Positions 54,676 through 64,000 are shown, numbered from the stretch's first letter. The stretch is DNA of 64,000 bases from Methanobacteriota archaeon (GCA_016841265.1 JAENZL010000003.1:62001-126000), one strand, 5' to 3'. Numbers and translations: made by a program. The notes: generated by a model from the letters alone, not told the origin.

Positions 54676-56208
54676 TCAAAAGCGTCTTTCCACCCTGTAG
54701 GAAACCGTCTTTGCGCCCTTTGCCGGGACCGTTACCCTGAATTCAACGGTGAAGGCATCGATTTTTTCGTACTCATCGGAACTTTCCAGGATTTCCCACT
54801 GCCCGAAGAGCTGTTCCACAACGGTTACGGCCTGGGCTTGGGCTTTACTGTTCGTAAGTTCGATTTCATAGCTGACCCTTTCTGCATTGTCACTGACACG
54901 TTCATAATCAGTCTCGGTCCTGGAAGCCGTGACATCGAAAGAAGTTCCGACAGCTGCCCGGATTTCTCCGTTCTCAGGGGTGTGCTCGATCCGGTCTTCT
55001 CCCAGGAACTGCAGGTCTCCCGCAGAATCGGTTTTGTATGTCCTGAATACCCCTGCCGGGAGAGGCATCCCAGGTCCGTTTTCCTCCGAGTTTTGCAGAG
55101 TCAGGAACACCCGGACCCTGTCCCCGGAAAAGCTGTCATAGATGAGTTCTTTTTTTATGGGTACGGAATACGCAGTGAAAAGGGAGATCTGCTTTTCCTG
55201 GTTGTTTTTCAGGGTCACCGGTTTTTCAAGGGTGTACAGGTGGTACTCAAAGAAACCCTCTTCCGTAAAGGGACTCTCCACAGCTGCATCTTCAGCCACC
55301 AATTCTTCCTCCATGGCTTCGTATACCGGCTGCGGGGCGGAAACCCGGTTGATTTCTCCGGAAACCAGTTTCATGCTTGCGGCTTCGAAGTCAATCCCGG
55401 CCTGGTTATCAATGTTTACCCAGCCCCGGATGTCGGCCTTTGTTTCATCCGCATTGCTCTTCAGGGCATAATCCGCATTCCAGCTCATGCCCCCGGTTAG
55501 GTAGGAGGTCAGAAGTTCCCTGGTCCCGGAAACAGGAGAGTAGAGCTGCCAGACGAGAGTTGGCTTTGTCGAAAGCCCTGAAGCGTCCGGAACCTCGACC
55601 TTCAGGATCTCCTGCAGTACCAGGATGTTGCCGTCTTTCCCCTCAAGGACAACGCCGTTTTCTTCATAACCAAGCAGCTTTCCGCTGTAGCTCTCTCCGT
55701 CCCCGGCAGTAACGGTTATTTCCTTTTCCAGGTATTTCTCAAGCAGGGAATAGCTACTCACAAGGTCATACTCGTAATTTTGTTCGATAACGGCAGTGTC
55801 CCTGTTTTCCGGGTCTTCAACCATAACCGAGGCAGGATCTATCCTGGCCGCAACATTGCCGTATTCCACAAGGTTGACTCCGCTCTTAAGCTCGATTTCC
55901 CGCCGCTCCTTTACAAGGGCAAGGTCCTGTTCGTAAATAGTAATCTCAAGGGCTCCATCTACCCCTCCTGCTCCTCCTGTTCCTGAGCTCAAAAACCCGA
56001 TAGGGTCCGCAGGCTGAACTTTTGCATCAATGTAAGCCCCGGGTTCAACCCTCTCCCCGTCAACTGCAGATTCGATTTCATCCCAGTTAACTGCAGGATC
56101 ATATGCCCGGGCCATGTTTCCGAATTCCTGGGGGAAACAGGCTGAAAAAACAAACATAACCCCGAAAAATGCCACCATAATCCATAATAAGCGCTTTTTC
56201 ACTCCCAT
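54676..56208 (-). CDS. DUF4139-domain exported protein, copy 1
   Basis: 510 aa, secreted or surface anchored. An N-terminal signal segment (RLLWIMVAFFGVMFVFSAC, residues 6-24) ends in a cysteine, compatible with a lipoprotein-type anchor. Then the paired strands EITIYEQDLALVKERREIEL, the conserved SSYSLLEKYLEKEITV region with a small beta domain, and the DUF4139 core (TKPTLVWQLYSPVSGTREL, SYLTGGMSWNADYALKS). The C-terminus ends SYRVERRF. The family lacks a known reaction. Paralogue of the next minus-strand gene; its 3' end is also duplicated next to rps10. Confidence 0.85.
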   Translation of the reverse strand: MGVKKRLLWIMVAFFGVMFVFSACFPQEFGNMARAYDPAVNWDEIESAVDGERVEPGAYIDAKVQPADPIGFLSSGTGGAGGVDGALEITIYEQDLALVKERREIELKSGVNLVEYGNVAARIDPASVMVEDPENRDTAVIEQNYEYDLVSSYSLLEKYLEKEITVTAGDGESYSGKLLGYEENGVVLEGKDGNILVLQEILKVEVPDASGLSTKPTLVWQLYSPVSGTRELLTSYLTGGMSWNADYALKSNADETKADIRGWVNIDNQAGIDFEAASMKLVSGEINRVSAPQPVYEAMEEELVAEDAAVESPFTEEGFFEYHLYTLEKPVTLKNNQEKQISLFTAYSVPIKKELIYDSFSGDRVRVFLTLQNSEENGPGMPLPAGVFRTYKTDSAGDLQFLGEDRIEHTPENGEIRAAVGTSFDVTASRTETDYERVSDNAERVSYEIELTNSKAQAQAVTVVEQLFGQWEILESSDEYEKIDAFTVEFRVTVPAKGAKTVSYRVERRF

Positions 56209-56689
56209 ATAATATAATGTGGTTTATATTTATTTATACATGACTTTGAGGCAGTTAAGCGGGGCTTGTACCCGAAAAAACCTTGTTTTTCAAAAAAAAT
56301 TCCTGATAACCGGATTTCATCCTGGCGACCTTCCTGACTTATTTGATGCAGCCATCCTTGCAAATGATTGAACTTATCCGGTAACATGAATGGCGGGAAA
56401 CTGAACTAATCCGGAGCGACCAGAATAGCATTCCTGACCGTTCATGTCCCGAGCGATAGCGAGGCTAGCCCGAAACCAAAATGGACGAAAACAGGGTTGT
56501 AGATAATTGAAAAAATGTCTTTCAAGAAACCCTGAATTTAAAGGTGAACCCGGCTGGTAAAAAATAAAACGGGGATTTTTCCCCGCGTCCTTTTGCAGGG
56601 AATTTTTTCCCCGCGTCCTTTTACAGGGAATTTTTTCCCCTCCCACAAATTGCCTATTTTGTCAGGTCCTTCAGGCAGGCCGGGCCTGC
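56209..56689. repeat. Gap with two 28-bp repeats and a degenerate hairpin
   Basis: Non-coding. A 28-bp unit starting CCCCGCGTCCTTTTGCAGGG is repeated at 56581 and 56609, just after the copy 2 DUF4139 stop in gene sense. A GAGCGATAGCGAG-containing partial hairpin (about 56436-56487) resembles the hairpin element loops. Confidence 0.6.
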
Positions 56690-58189
56690 TTAAAACCTGC
56701 GCTCCACAGTGTAGGATACGGTCTTTTCACCATCTGCAGGCACGTTTATTTTCCATTCTGCGGTGAAAGCATCCGTCTTCTCATACTCATCGGAACTGCT
56801 GGTAATTTCCCAGTCCCCGTAGAAGTGCTCAACAACCGTGACGGCCTGGGCTACGGACTTGTGGTTTTTGATCTGGATCTCGTAACTTTCCCTCCAGACA
56901 TCGTCGCTGACCCTCTTATAGTTGGTCTGGGTCCTCGCACCGATTACATCGAAAGCGTTTCCGACTGTAACCTCAACTTCTTCATCCTTTGGGGTATGGT
57001 CGATGCTGTCTTCTCCAAGGAACTGGAGCTGGCCTTCGGAGTCGGCCTTGTACACCCTGACTACGCCTGCGGGGAGGGGCATGCCCAGGCCTTTATCCTT
57101 TGAGTTTTCCAGGTTGAGGACGACCTGGACCTTGTCGCTCCTCGCCCCGTCAAAGATGAGTTCCTTTTCTACCGGGACGGAGTCCGCGGAAAGGAGGGAG
57201 AGCTGCTTGACCTGTTTGTCCTTCAGGGTAGCCGGCCTTTCCAGGGTGTAGAGGTGGTACTCGAAGAGGGACTCTTCGGCAAAGGCGTCCTTTGTTGCTC
57301 CGCCGTACGCTGCCTCTTCCTCGACCATATCATAAGCGACCCTCTGCTGGGGCACAAATACCTGGTGGACTTCTCCTGCTACCAGCTTCAGTTTTGCGTC
57401 TTCAAAAGTGGTCCCCGCGTTGTTATCCACACTGACCCAGCCCTGGATATCGGCTTTCGTATCATCGGCATTGGCCTTTATGATATAGTCCGCCCTCCAG
57501 CTCATGCCTTCGGTCAGGTAGGAGGTCAGGACGTCCCTTGTGCCTCCCACAGGGGAGTAGACCTGCCAGACCAGGGTCGGCTTCGTGAGCAGTCCCGCAG
57601 AGTCCGGGAATTCCACTTTTGAAACCTCGGAGATAGTCACGACTTTTTCGTCTTCGAGTTTGAGCACCACTCCACCGTCATGGCTGAGCAGAGTCCCGGT
57701 GTAGCTCTTTCCTTCCTCATCGGTAACCGTGATCTCCCTGTCAAGGAATTTGTCCAGCAGTTTGTAACTGCTTACCAGGTCGTACTCGTAGTTCTGTTCC
57801 AGTACCACGGTATCCTTGTTCTTCGAGTCCTCGAACATTACCGATGTCGGGTCTATAAGGGCGGCTACGTCCGTATACTCGACCTGGTTGACCCCGGCTT
57901 TTAGCTCAAGTTTCCGCTGTTCCTTCACAAGGGCAAGGTTCTGGTTATAGACCGTAACTTCAGTCCCCGAATCCGTCCCTGCGGCTCCTGCGGAGATGAA
58001 TCCTAGCGGGTCTGCAGGTTCTACTTTCGTCACCACAGCTTCATGGGATTCGATCCCGTTTGCAGCAATTTCAATCTCATCTGCCGGAGCAAGTTCCCCG
58101 GTAGAGGCCGAACAGAAGAAAGCTGCAGCCACAGCCGCAACTCCAAGAAATGCCAGCATAAAACAGACATAACTTCTTTTCATTCTCAT
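56690..58189 (-). CDS. DUF4139-domain exported protein, copy 2
   Basis: 499 aa, paralogue of the copy 1 DUF4139 protein over its full length and likewise exported: signal segment (CFMLAFLGVAAVAAAFFCSAS, split by Cys residues) with cysteine near residue 26. Core motifs: SSYKLLDKFLDREITV, TKPTLVWQVYSPVGGTRDV, SYLTEGMSWRADYI and a C-terminal SYTVERRF. A TATA box lies 25 bases before the ATG, predicting a leaderless mRNA. Both copies probably act at the cell surface; function unknown. Confidence 0.85.
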   Translation of the reverse strand: MRMKRSYVCFMLAFLGVAAVAAAFFCSASTGELAPADEIEIAANGIESHEAVVTKVEPADPLGFISAGAAGTDSGTEVTVYNQNLALVKEQRKLELKAGVNQVEYTDVAALIDPTSVMFEDSKNKDTVVLEQNYEYDLVSSYKLLDKFLDREITVTDEEGKSYTGTLLSHDGGVVLKLEDEKVVTISEVSKVEFPDSAGLLTKPTLVWQVYSPVGGTRDVLTSYLTEGMSWRADYIIKANADDTKADIQGWVSVDNNAGTTFEDAKLKLVAGEVHQVFVPQQRVAYDMVEEEAAYGGATKDAFAEESLFEYHLYTLERPATLKDKQVKQLSLLSADSVPVEKELIFDGARSDKVQVVLNLENSKDKGLGMPLPAGVVRVYKADSEGQLQFLGEDSIDHTPKDEEVEVTVGNAFDVIGARTQTNYKRVSDDVWRESYEIQIKNHKSVAQAVTVVEHFYGDWEITSSSDEYEKTDAFTAEWKINVPADGEKTVSYTVERRF

Positions 58190-58208
58190 AACAGAAGATA
58201 GGGCACTG

Positions 58209-58219
58209 TTTTATTTATA
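58209..58219 (-). promoter_or_regulatory. TATA box of DUF4139 copy 2
   Basis: TATAAATAAAA in minus sense, centred 25 bases before the ATG at 58189, giving a leaderless start. Confidence 0.5.
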
Positions 58220-58822
58220 TCTGACTTTGACTGCGGATTCATTCGAAGTTATCCCTCTCGGCCCCGGTTTTTTTCAGGGGCTCCGGAACTCGGGGATAGC
58301 ACCCTCCAAATACAGTCATAAAAATATGTATCACGGATGAATCTCTTTTAGACAGAACCCCGTTTAGACAGAACCCCGTTTATAATCTGCGGCGCGGAAA
58401 AACCGGAATCCCAACGTTGTACAGTTAATGTTTTAAATACAAAGGGCAGCCCTATGACTGAGAAATGCATTGGGGTAACTTAATAGGCTCTCCAGATAAC
58501 TGAACTATTATATTGAGTTAACCGAAAGGAAAACGTAAAAGATGCCGGAAAACCGGTAAAAACAAATGTAGAACAGAAAAAAACACAACTCAAAAGATAT
58601 TCTTTTTCAGATTCGATTTGGTTTGATTTGATTTCTTTTTGGGGAGGCGCCGCCAGGCAAGCTGGCGGGGGTATTCCTGTCAACGTTTAAACTAAAAAAG
58701 GTTTCATGGGTTAAAGAGAAGTACTTTTCTGGCTATATTTGGTACTTTTCTGGCTAGATTTGGTACTTCTTGATAGCGTTCAGTGTCTTTTGACAGCGTA
58801 TTTCAGACGTTATTTTTTCACT
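58220..58822. other. Intergenic region, no gene; small repeats
   Basis: Contains TTTAGACAGAACCCCG twice (58347-58380), a hairpin CCGCCAG-GCAAG-CTGGCGG (about 58650-58668) and two copies of a 21-bp unit GGCTATATTTGGTACTTTTC (58730-58770). No coding sequence recognised. Confidence 0.55.
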
Positions 58823-59758
58823 TTATCCACATTGTTCAAGCCAGCTAAGGGACCTTATCCATTCCCCTTTTGGCTCCCTTGAGGTGCCCACAACGAGCCT
58901 TTTCATGTCTCCTACCTCTTCGACCACGCCCCGGGCTTCGATTATTTCTCCGGGAAGGGCCTGCCCGGCATATGTGTGGGTATAGGAGAGCACGTGGTCA
59001 ATTTCCTCGTGGTCAACTTTATAGTACGAAGGGTTGTCAAAGGCAAAATCGGCATTCGTGACCTCGGCCTCGATTTTTAGCTTGACGGTATCCCTGCCCC
59101 GCTGGAGAGGCTCTTTTATCTGGTCCCATTCCCGGGTGAAGAGGAGGTCGAAATAGGTGCCATCCACCATGCCCCGGTTGCCTTTCCTGGACTCGTGGAG
59201 CATGAATTCCTCAAAGGAAATCTCGGGAATCCTTTTCCTGTAGATCCTCTGCCACATCTCCTCATCTATGTCCTCGATAGGGCCCTCTTCCTTTTTTGCA
59301 GCCGCGATTGCGTCCCTGGCTTTGAACCAGGCAGGCCCGTAGACGACGAAATCGATATCAGAGCTCCCGTTCTGGAGCCCCGCGACCATCGAGCCCGTAA
59401 CCCCCATGCTTGACCTGGAAAGCCCGGCTTTGTCCAGGGTTTTAACGATTGCAGCTACCCGGCTGTCGCTTTCAACCAGTTCCGGAATCCTGTCCCCGGG
59501 ACGCAGCAACTGCTTAACCTCGGATTCGGGGACAACGTGTACGTCCTGCACCCAGTCAGGCCTGTGCTCCCGCATGAATTCGAAAGCAGGGCCGAAATCG
59601 TACTTTTTGTAGCGGACTCCGTTTAACTCCCGGTCTCCGTTTTCATCCGGCACGTAGCGGAGGGTGGCTCTTATCCCGTCTTTATGGAAGTAATCAACAA
59701 CGGCAAAGAGCCAGTTGTCCTTTGTTAGAAGAAAATCCCTGAGGCGTGTTTTGAGCAT
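58823..59758 (-). CDS. Nucleotidyltransferase-fold protein
   Basis: 311 aa. The central domain shows the polymerase-beta-type motif GSMVAGLQNGSSDIDFVVYG (G-S, then D-x-D), which binds metal and NTP. The N-terminal 90 residues (RDFLLTKDNWLFAVVDYFHKDG) and the C-terminal beta-rich segment (AGQALPGEIIEARGVVEEVG) are separate domains. The reaction is unknown; a polyA/CCA-type or antibiotic-type transferase cannot be told from sequence. Typical of methanogen proteins annotated only as DNA polymerase beta-like. Confidence 0.8.
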   Translation of the reverse strand: MLKTRLRDFLLTKDNWLFAVVDYFHKDGIRATLRYVPDENGDRELNGVRYKKYDFGPAFEFMREHRPDWVQDVHVVPESEVKQLLRPGDRIPELVESDSRVAAIVKTLDKAGLSRSSMGVTGSMVAGLQNGSSDIDFVVYGPAWFKARDAIAAAKKEEGPIEDIDEEMWQRIYRKRIPEISFEEFMLHESRKGNRGMVDGTYFDLLFTREWDQIKEPLQRGRDTVKLKIEAEVTNADFAFDNPSYYKVDHEEIDHVLSYTHTYAGQALPGEIIEARGVVEEVGDMKRLVVGTSREPKGEWIRSLSWLEQCG

Positions 59759-59858
59759 GGGTAACAGTCCTTAAATTTCATAAGCAGCAAATTAGCTTTA
59801 GTAGCTGTCTCAAGATTATATAAGAAAGACAAAAATGTATTGTACCGGTCATGTATAT

Positions 59859-59918
59859 AATTATCGAGTAGTTAATTATCGAGTAGTTAATTATCGAGTA
59901 GTTAATTATCGAGTAGTT
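59859..59918. repeat. 15-bp tandem repeat, four perfect copies
   Basis: AATTATCGAGTAGTT at 59859, 59874, 59889 and 59904 in the divergent promoter region between the nucleotidyltransferase (-) and the M20 gene (+). Confidence 0.95.
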
Positions 59919-60003
59919 TTTTGGCAGCCGACGGGGAGTTATCCGGCAGCAAATTATGAAGCCTCCCGAAAATCCGGAAGCTACGAAAGCCCGAGGAATA
60001 TCC

Positions 60004-61305
60004 ATGAGTGAAGACCTGAAGAGTGCAGACTCGAAGAATACAGACCCTGAGGGCGTGGTCCCGAAGAGTAAAGACTCGAAGGATGAGGACCCTAATAGAG
60101 AAGCGCTTGAAGCCTGGATCATCGGGTTGCGGCGCGAGTTTCACCGCCACCCGGAACTCAGTTTCGAAGAGTACGGTACTCAGAAGCGAATCCTGAAAAC
60201 CCTGGCAGAGCTTGGAATCGAAGCCCGAAAAATTGCGGATACCGGGGTGCTGGCAAGCATCCGTGGCACGAAACCCGGGCCCTGCATTGCCCTTCGCACG
60301 GACACGGACGGGCTCGAAGTCCGGGAAGAGCCGGGGGAGAGGAACAGGGAATACATCTCTCAGAATGATGGGGTCATGCATGCCTGCGGGCATGACGGGC
60401 ACATGGCAATGCTCTTCGGGGCTGCCCGGCTTTTCCAGGAAAACAGGGACTTTCCAGGAGAAATCCGCCTGATCTTCCAGCCGGCAGAAGAAATCCCTCC
60501 CGGAGGTTCGGAAAGGGTGATTGCCGAAGGCGGGCTCGAAGGAGTGGACGCGGTTCTGGGGATGCACATTTTCACCAACCACGAGTCAAACAGTGTGGGC
60601 TTTCGCCCGGGCCCTTTCATGGCAAGTACCAACAGGTTCGAGGTCTTCCTGAAGGGGAAAGGGGGGCACATTTCAAAACCCGAAAGCAGCATAGACCCTG
60701 TCCGGATGGCTACGGACTTCCTGAACGCTCTTTACCCCGCCCTGGAAGCAAAGCTTGACCCGGAAAAATACGTGCTTGGGGTTGGAAGAATCCGGGGTGG
60801 TGCTCAGTTCAACCGGTTCCCGGATACTGTCGAGATCCTCGGGAGCTACCGGACCTTTGACGAGGAGACCACAAACACTATCGATGAGATCATAGAAGAG
60901 TGCCTGGGGGAAGTCATGGAAAAATACGTGAAAAACGGAGAAGAGTTCGAAGGTTTCCCCACCTACGATATTGATATCCTCCACAGCTACCCGGTTCTTG
61001 TAAACGACCCCGGGTTTACTGAAGCCACGCATTCGAAACTGAAAGAAAGCCTTCCGGACCTTACGCTCTATCCTGAGATCGAAAAGACCTTCGCAGCCGA
61101 AGACTTTGCAAGCTACTTGCAAAAAGTACCCGGGATTTTCATCTCCCTGGGCACCCGGAACCCGGAAAAAGGAATCCTGGAAATCAACCATTCCTCCAGG
61201 TTCGATATTGACGAAGACATCCTGCCGCTGGGCACGAAGATCTTCCACACTCTTACCCTGGACTTCCTGAACTTCCCTGAAAAATACCTGAAAGGTTCCG
61301 TTTAA
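60004..61305 (+). CDS. M20-family amidohydrolase/peptidase
   Basis: 433 aa from ATG 60004 (AGGAAT site six bases upstream; ORF start 59956 lacks one). Zn-dependent amidohydrolase of the hippurate/IAA-amino-acid type: RHPELSFEEYGTQ, metal Asp in ALRTDTDGLEV, HACGHDGHMAML (metal His), PAEEIPPGGSERVI (catalytic Glu), and a dimerisation lid. The N-terminal 35 residues are a charged, loosely repeated linker (SADSKN, TDPEG, SKDSKDEDP). Substrate uncertain; N-acyl amino acids are likely. Confidence 0.9.
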   Translation: MSEDLKSADSKNTDPEGVVPKSKDSKDEDPNREALEAWIIGLRREFHRHPELSFEEYGTQKRILKTLAELGIEARKIADTGVLASIRGTKPGPCIALRTDTDGLEVREEPGERNREYISQNDGVMHACGHDGHMAMLFGAARLFQENRDFPGEIRLIFQPAEEIPPGGSERVIAEGGLEGVDAVLGMHIFTNHESNSVGFRPGPFMASTNRFEVFLKGKGGHISKPESSIDPVRMATDFLNALYPALEAKLDPEKYVLGVGRIRGGAQFNRFPDTVEILGSYRTFDEETTNTIDEIIEECLGEVMEKYVKNGEEFEGFPTYDIDILHSYPVLVNDPGFTEATHSKLKESLPDLTLYPEIEKTFAAEDFASYLQKVPGIFISLGTRNPEKGILEINHSSRFDIDEDILPLGTKIFHTLTLDFLNFPEKYLKGSV

Positions 61306-61309
61306 TGAA

Positions 61310-61356
61310 AAAATCTTGAGAAGAGAGCAAAACATTGAGAAGAGAGCAAAACATTT
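61310..61356. repeat. 21-bp direct repeat, two copies
   Basis: TTGAGAAGAGAGCAAAACATT-type unit twice between the M20 stop and the GNAT start. Confidence 0.85.
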
Positions 61357-61370
61357 TGAGGATAAAAAAT

Positions 61371-61844
61371 ATGATTATCCAGACATACGACAGTTCTAAA
61401 AAAGACGAGGTCCGGGAAGTGGTGCTTGGAGTGCTGCTGGAGCACGGCTTTGAGTACGACAGGCTCAAAGACGGCGACCTCAAGGACATCGAAGGTTATT
61501 ACTTCTCAAAAGGGGGCACTTTTTTCGTAGGCCTTTCAAAAGACGGCAAGGTCGTTGGGACAGCCGGGGTCAGAAGTCTCGGGGAAGGCCGCTGCGAAAT
61601 CCGGCGCATCTACCTTAAAAAAGAATTCAGGAACAAAGGTTACGGAAAACAGCTTTTCCTGGCTGCCCTGGACTTCGCCGAAAAGAACTTTTCAAGTGCA
61701 GTGCTGAAGACTGACGCCACCCTGAAAAAAGCTATTGATATGTACCTGAAGCAAGGTTTTTCCCTTCTGAAAGAAGAAAAAGGAGCTTCAAACGAAGAAT
61801 TTGAATACCTTTATTTTGAAAAAAGCTTTGATAAGAGGCAGTGA
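61371..61844 (+). CDS. GNAT-family N-acetyltransferase
   Basis: 157 aa. Starts at ATG 61371, behind GAGGA; an upstream TTG at 61335 lies in a repeat. The acetyl-CoA loop is EIRRIYLKKEFRNKGYGKQLF (R-x-x-G-x-G form, split as RNKGYG). Acceptor unknown. Its 3' end is 23 bases from the GH15 stop on the opposite strand (convergent). Confidence 0.9.
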   Translation: MIIQTYDSSKKDEVREVVLGVLLEHGFEYDRLKDGDLKDIEGYYFSKGGTFFVGLSKDGKVVGTAGVRSLGEGRCEIRRIYLKKEFRNKGYGKQLFLAALDFAEKNFSSAVLKTDATLKKAIDMYLKQGFSLLKEEKGASNEEFEYLYFEKSFDKRQ

Positions 61845-61867
61845 AATTCAGCTTTTTTACCAGGCCT

Positions 61868-63906
61868 TTAAATTTCCTTTTCCTGATAAGTACAGGCGGG
61901 CTCTTCCTCCTTTCCAAGGGCTTGCAGGTACTCGAGCACTGCCAGCACGAAGGCCGAATGGGACCAGGCAAGGGGGAGGACAGAAAGGGGCCTGCCCTTA
62001 TCATCTATCTGTTCGGACATGAGGCCTGTGGGGTGGGCATGTGCGGCGCACCAGTCAATTAGTTCGAGAGCCCGGTCCAGGTTTCCGACTGCAGAGTGCC
62101 ACTGGGAGAGCCAGAGGGTGCAGATGATCCAGCTGTTCATGTACCCGTAATAGTTGTCGTGCTGGTAGCGGGCAATGCCCCCGGAGGGTCGGGTGAGTTC
62201 ACGCTCGATTGCTTCCATTGTGCGGACGACTTTTGGGTCATTAGGGGGGAGAAGCCCGAAGTACCAGACCGCAAACACCGAAGAGTCCAGGGTAGGGTCG
62301 TCCAGAGAGCGCCGGAAGCGTTTCAGTTCCTGATCGTAGAGCTTTTCCAGGATTGCCTGTTTAACGCGGCTGGAGGCTTCTTCCCAGATGTCCGCATTGT
62401 CATAGTCCCCTAGAGACCGGGCCAGTTCGGAGGCTCCCTGGAGGCCCGCATAGACCGTGCAGGCACTGTAAGTGTGCACACCTTTTCGCTCTTCCCAGAG
62501 GTCAAAACTTGAGACCGGAAGGCCTGTTTTTTCGTCAAGGGCCTTTGTGAGGTAGTTTGCGGTGGGAAGCAGGAGGGATCTGCTGTAACGACCCGTGGTC
62601 CAGACATTCCTTGCAATTTTCCAGTTGTGGTAAAGGGCGTAGAGGGGAAGCCCCGTCTCATCGATCTGGACCATGGGGACAGGGTGCCAGGTGCTCCCAA
62701 AATCCCCTGCAGGGGTGTATTTGTGAAGGAAGTTCCCTTTGTTTGTACGAATTTTTGAAAAAAACTCAAAGGTTTCCCTGCTCAGATAATGGTAACGAGC
62801 CCTGTCCAGGGAGATGCAGATCCAGGCAGCGTCTCTCGGCCAGCAGTAAGTGTAAAGATCAGCCCCAAACTGCTTGATGTCCGAGTCGCAGGAAGCGATC
62901 ACCGAACCCGAGATGTCCATATGGGCGACCACTGCAAGCAGGCTCCGGTAAAAACAGTTCACAACCCTTTCGGGGAGCTGGGGCATCCGGGAATATTCAG
63001 GAAGGATGGACACCCTTTCGGTAAAGGAGTTCCAGAAATTGAAATTGTGGTGAAAAAGGGTGTTTTTCCCGGCTGCCTTTACCCGCTTATGTATCTTGAG
63101 CACATTGCAGTACTTTTTCCCGAGCACGATCCAGAAATACACTCTGCTGGATTCTCCTGGTTTCAGTTCCGGCAGGGTCCAGCCAAGGGTAGAATCCACT
63201 GAGCCATGAGCCACGGGGTTGCCGCTTAGATGAGCGTTGTTTTCCATGTCTTTCCAGGTGCCTTCCATTCCTTTCCATTCCGCAGTCCCAACCGCGTACT
63301 GGTCAAATTCCGGCTCGCTCCCGTGCAGGAAATAGCGGTCGCGCTTATAATGGATCAAAGTTTGTTTGTCGATTACTGCCGTTTCCCCTATCTTGTTTTC
63401 AAGTATTCGGTAATTCTGGTTGGAAAAAAGGCGCAGGTGCCGTGAAGTGTCCGATATGTTCTTAACCTCAAATGCCCGGTAGAAGACATTTGTTGAGGGG
63501 TGAACTGCTTCCCATACCGTTACCCTGACCCCGGCATCCGGGTTTTCGAAAACTGATTCCCCTATGTTGGAGACCACTTCCCGGCAGGTATCCGTTCCTT
63601 TTTGGGAAATTTTTCTCTCCCCCTTTTCTTCCGGAATGGGTGCACTTCCTGATATTTCCAAAAAGCGTTCACAAAAGTTTTCCTCAAACACGGATTTATA
63701 CCGCTGCCGGACCTTCCAGTTTTCAAGCCAGCTGCAGTAAAGGGAATCAAGGTCACATATACCAACTTTTATTGAGTTTCCGTGGTTTTCAAGCCCCACA
63801 TAAGGAAAATAAACATCCTGCACGGTTCCTTTTTCATCCTCGCAGATCAGTATTCTTCCGTTCCCAAAGATAAGCGGTCTCGTCCGGGAACACCCCCTGT
63901 ACTCAT
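61868..63906 (-). CDS. GH15 glucoamylase-like protein with 5' frame break
   Basis: About 680 aa, glycoside hydrolase family 15 with N-terminal beta-sandwich and C-terminal (alpha/alpha)6 barrel. Barrel motifs: DLYTYCWPRDAAWICISL (substrate/acid region), FLHKYTPAGDFGSTWHP, QIDETGLPLYALY and SSFDLWEERKGVHTY (catalytic-type Glu pair). The conserved start RPLIFGNGRILICEDEKG is coded in frame, but that frame has no start codon above it. A good ATG (63906, GAAGG site, TATA at 63945-63958) is one base out of register; a single extra G in the five-G run (63893-63897) would join them. So either phase-variable, frameshifted or a sequence error. Likely acts on glucans or trehalose; exact substrate unknown. 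Confidence 0.8.
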
Positions 63907-63944
63907 ATTAAACCTTCAATCTCATGTTTCTATCATGAGAATTG

Positions 63945-63958
63945 AATTTATAAATAAG
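63945..63958 (-). promoter_or_regulatory. TATA box of the GH15 gene
   Basis: CTTATTTATAAATT in minus sense, about 45 bases before the ATG at 63906; leaves a roughly 20-base leader with the GAAGG site. Supports that ATG as the real start. Confidence 0.5.
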
Positions 63959-63965
63959 AGCGTAA

Positions 63966-63992
63966 AACCCCCAGGTCTTTAGCCTAGGGGAT
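63966..63992. other. Hairpin at window edge, IS200/IS605-end-like
   Basis: CCCCCAGG-TCTTTAG-CCTAGGGG type hairpin just before the window end. A stem with a CTTTAG-type loop resembles subterminal hairpins of IS200/IS605-family ends. No transposase is seen within the window, so an element would have to continue past the edge. Confidence 0.3.
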
Positions 63993-64000
63993 ATAAACGT

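Noticed and set aside
54535-55500. 321-codon plus-strand ORF
   Set aside because: Antisense to the DUF4139 gene and its hairpin flank; the minus strand carries the conserved family sequence and signal peptide.

Overview
The window is a chromosomal segment of a methanogenic archaeon of the Methanosarcina type. Evidence: a split archaeal RNA polymerase (B''/B', A'/A'') next to rpl30e-nusA-rps12-rps7-EF2-EF1alpha-rps10; a GatD amidotransferase; the archaeal CoA route (pantoate kinase, phosphopantoate-beta-alanine ligase, CoaBC); a CooS-family protein; MEDS/PocR/PAS sensor kinase architecture; TATA boxes about 25 nt before several start codons; and long AT-rich intergenic regions full of short tandem repeats.

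Layout. 1-5.1 kb: 3' part of argH, gatD, and a Na+/solute symporter preceded by a 51-aa one-helix accessory protein. 5.6-8.4 kb: two paralogous LarA-type (nickel-pincer) proteins on the minus strand. 8.7-10.6 kb: an AAA-type NTPase abutting an MscS channel. 11-13.4 kb: a cupin and an unusual CooS homologue. 13.6-16.9 kb: UPF0173 hydrolase, a DUF2117-like protein, and a Fic protein behind an array of palindromes. 17.9-22.7 kb: orphan type IV pilus/secretion ATPase and membrane platform. 22.8-26 kb (minus): PHP phosphoesterase, RlmE methyltransferase, Vms1/ANKZF1-type release factor. 26.6-31.2 kb: CoaBC, pantoate kinase, SPFH protein, phosphopantoate-beta-alanine ligase, followed by an HD hydrolase. 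32.3-35 kb: a DadD-type deaminase and an S-inosylhomocysteine-hydrolase-like protein. 35.5-39.5 kb: a 1303-aa sensor kinase. 40-54 kb: tRNA-Lys and the RNAP/str operon. 54.3-64 kb: two DUF4139 surface proteins plus a fragment of a third, a nucleotidyltransferase, an M20 peptidase, a GNAT acetyltransferase and a GH15 glucoamylase-like gene with a broken 5' frame.

The most interesting points are: (1) the CooS homologue replaces one canonical C-cluster cysteine with glutamate and has a CX2C D-cluster motif, so it is probably not an ordinary CO dehydrogenase; (2) a dispersed two-hairpin element occurs three times with compensatory stem changes, once exactly at the breakpoint of a gene duplication; (3) rpoB'' has no ATG/GTG/TTG in front of its conserved N-terminus and seems to start at an AUC codon; (4) the NTPase-MscS pair; (5) the GH15 frame break at a five-G run; (6) the deaminase/hydrolase pair for S-adenosylhomocysteine recycling through the inosyl form. 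Family assignments come from motif recognition without database searches; residue comparisons with reference enzymes are from memory.
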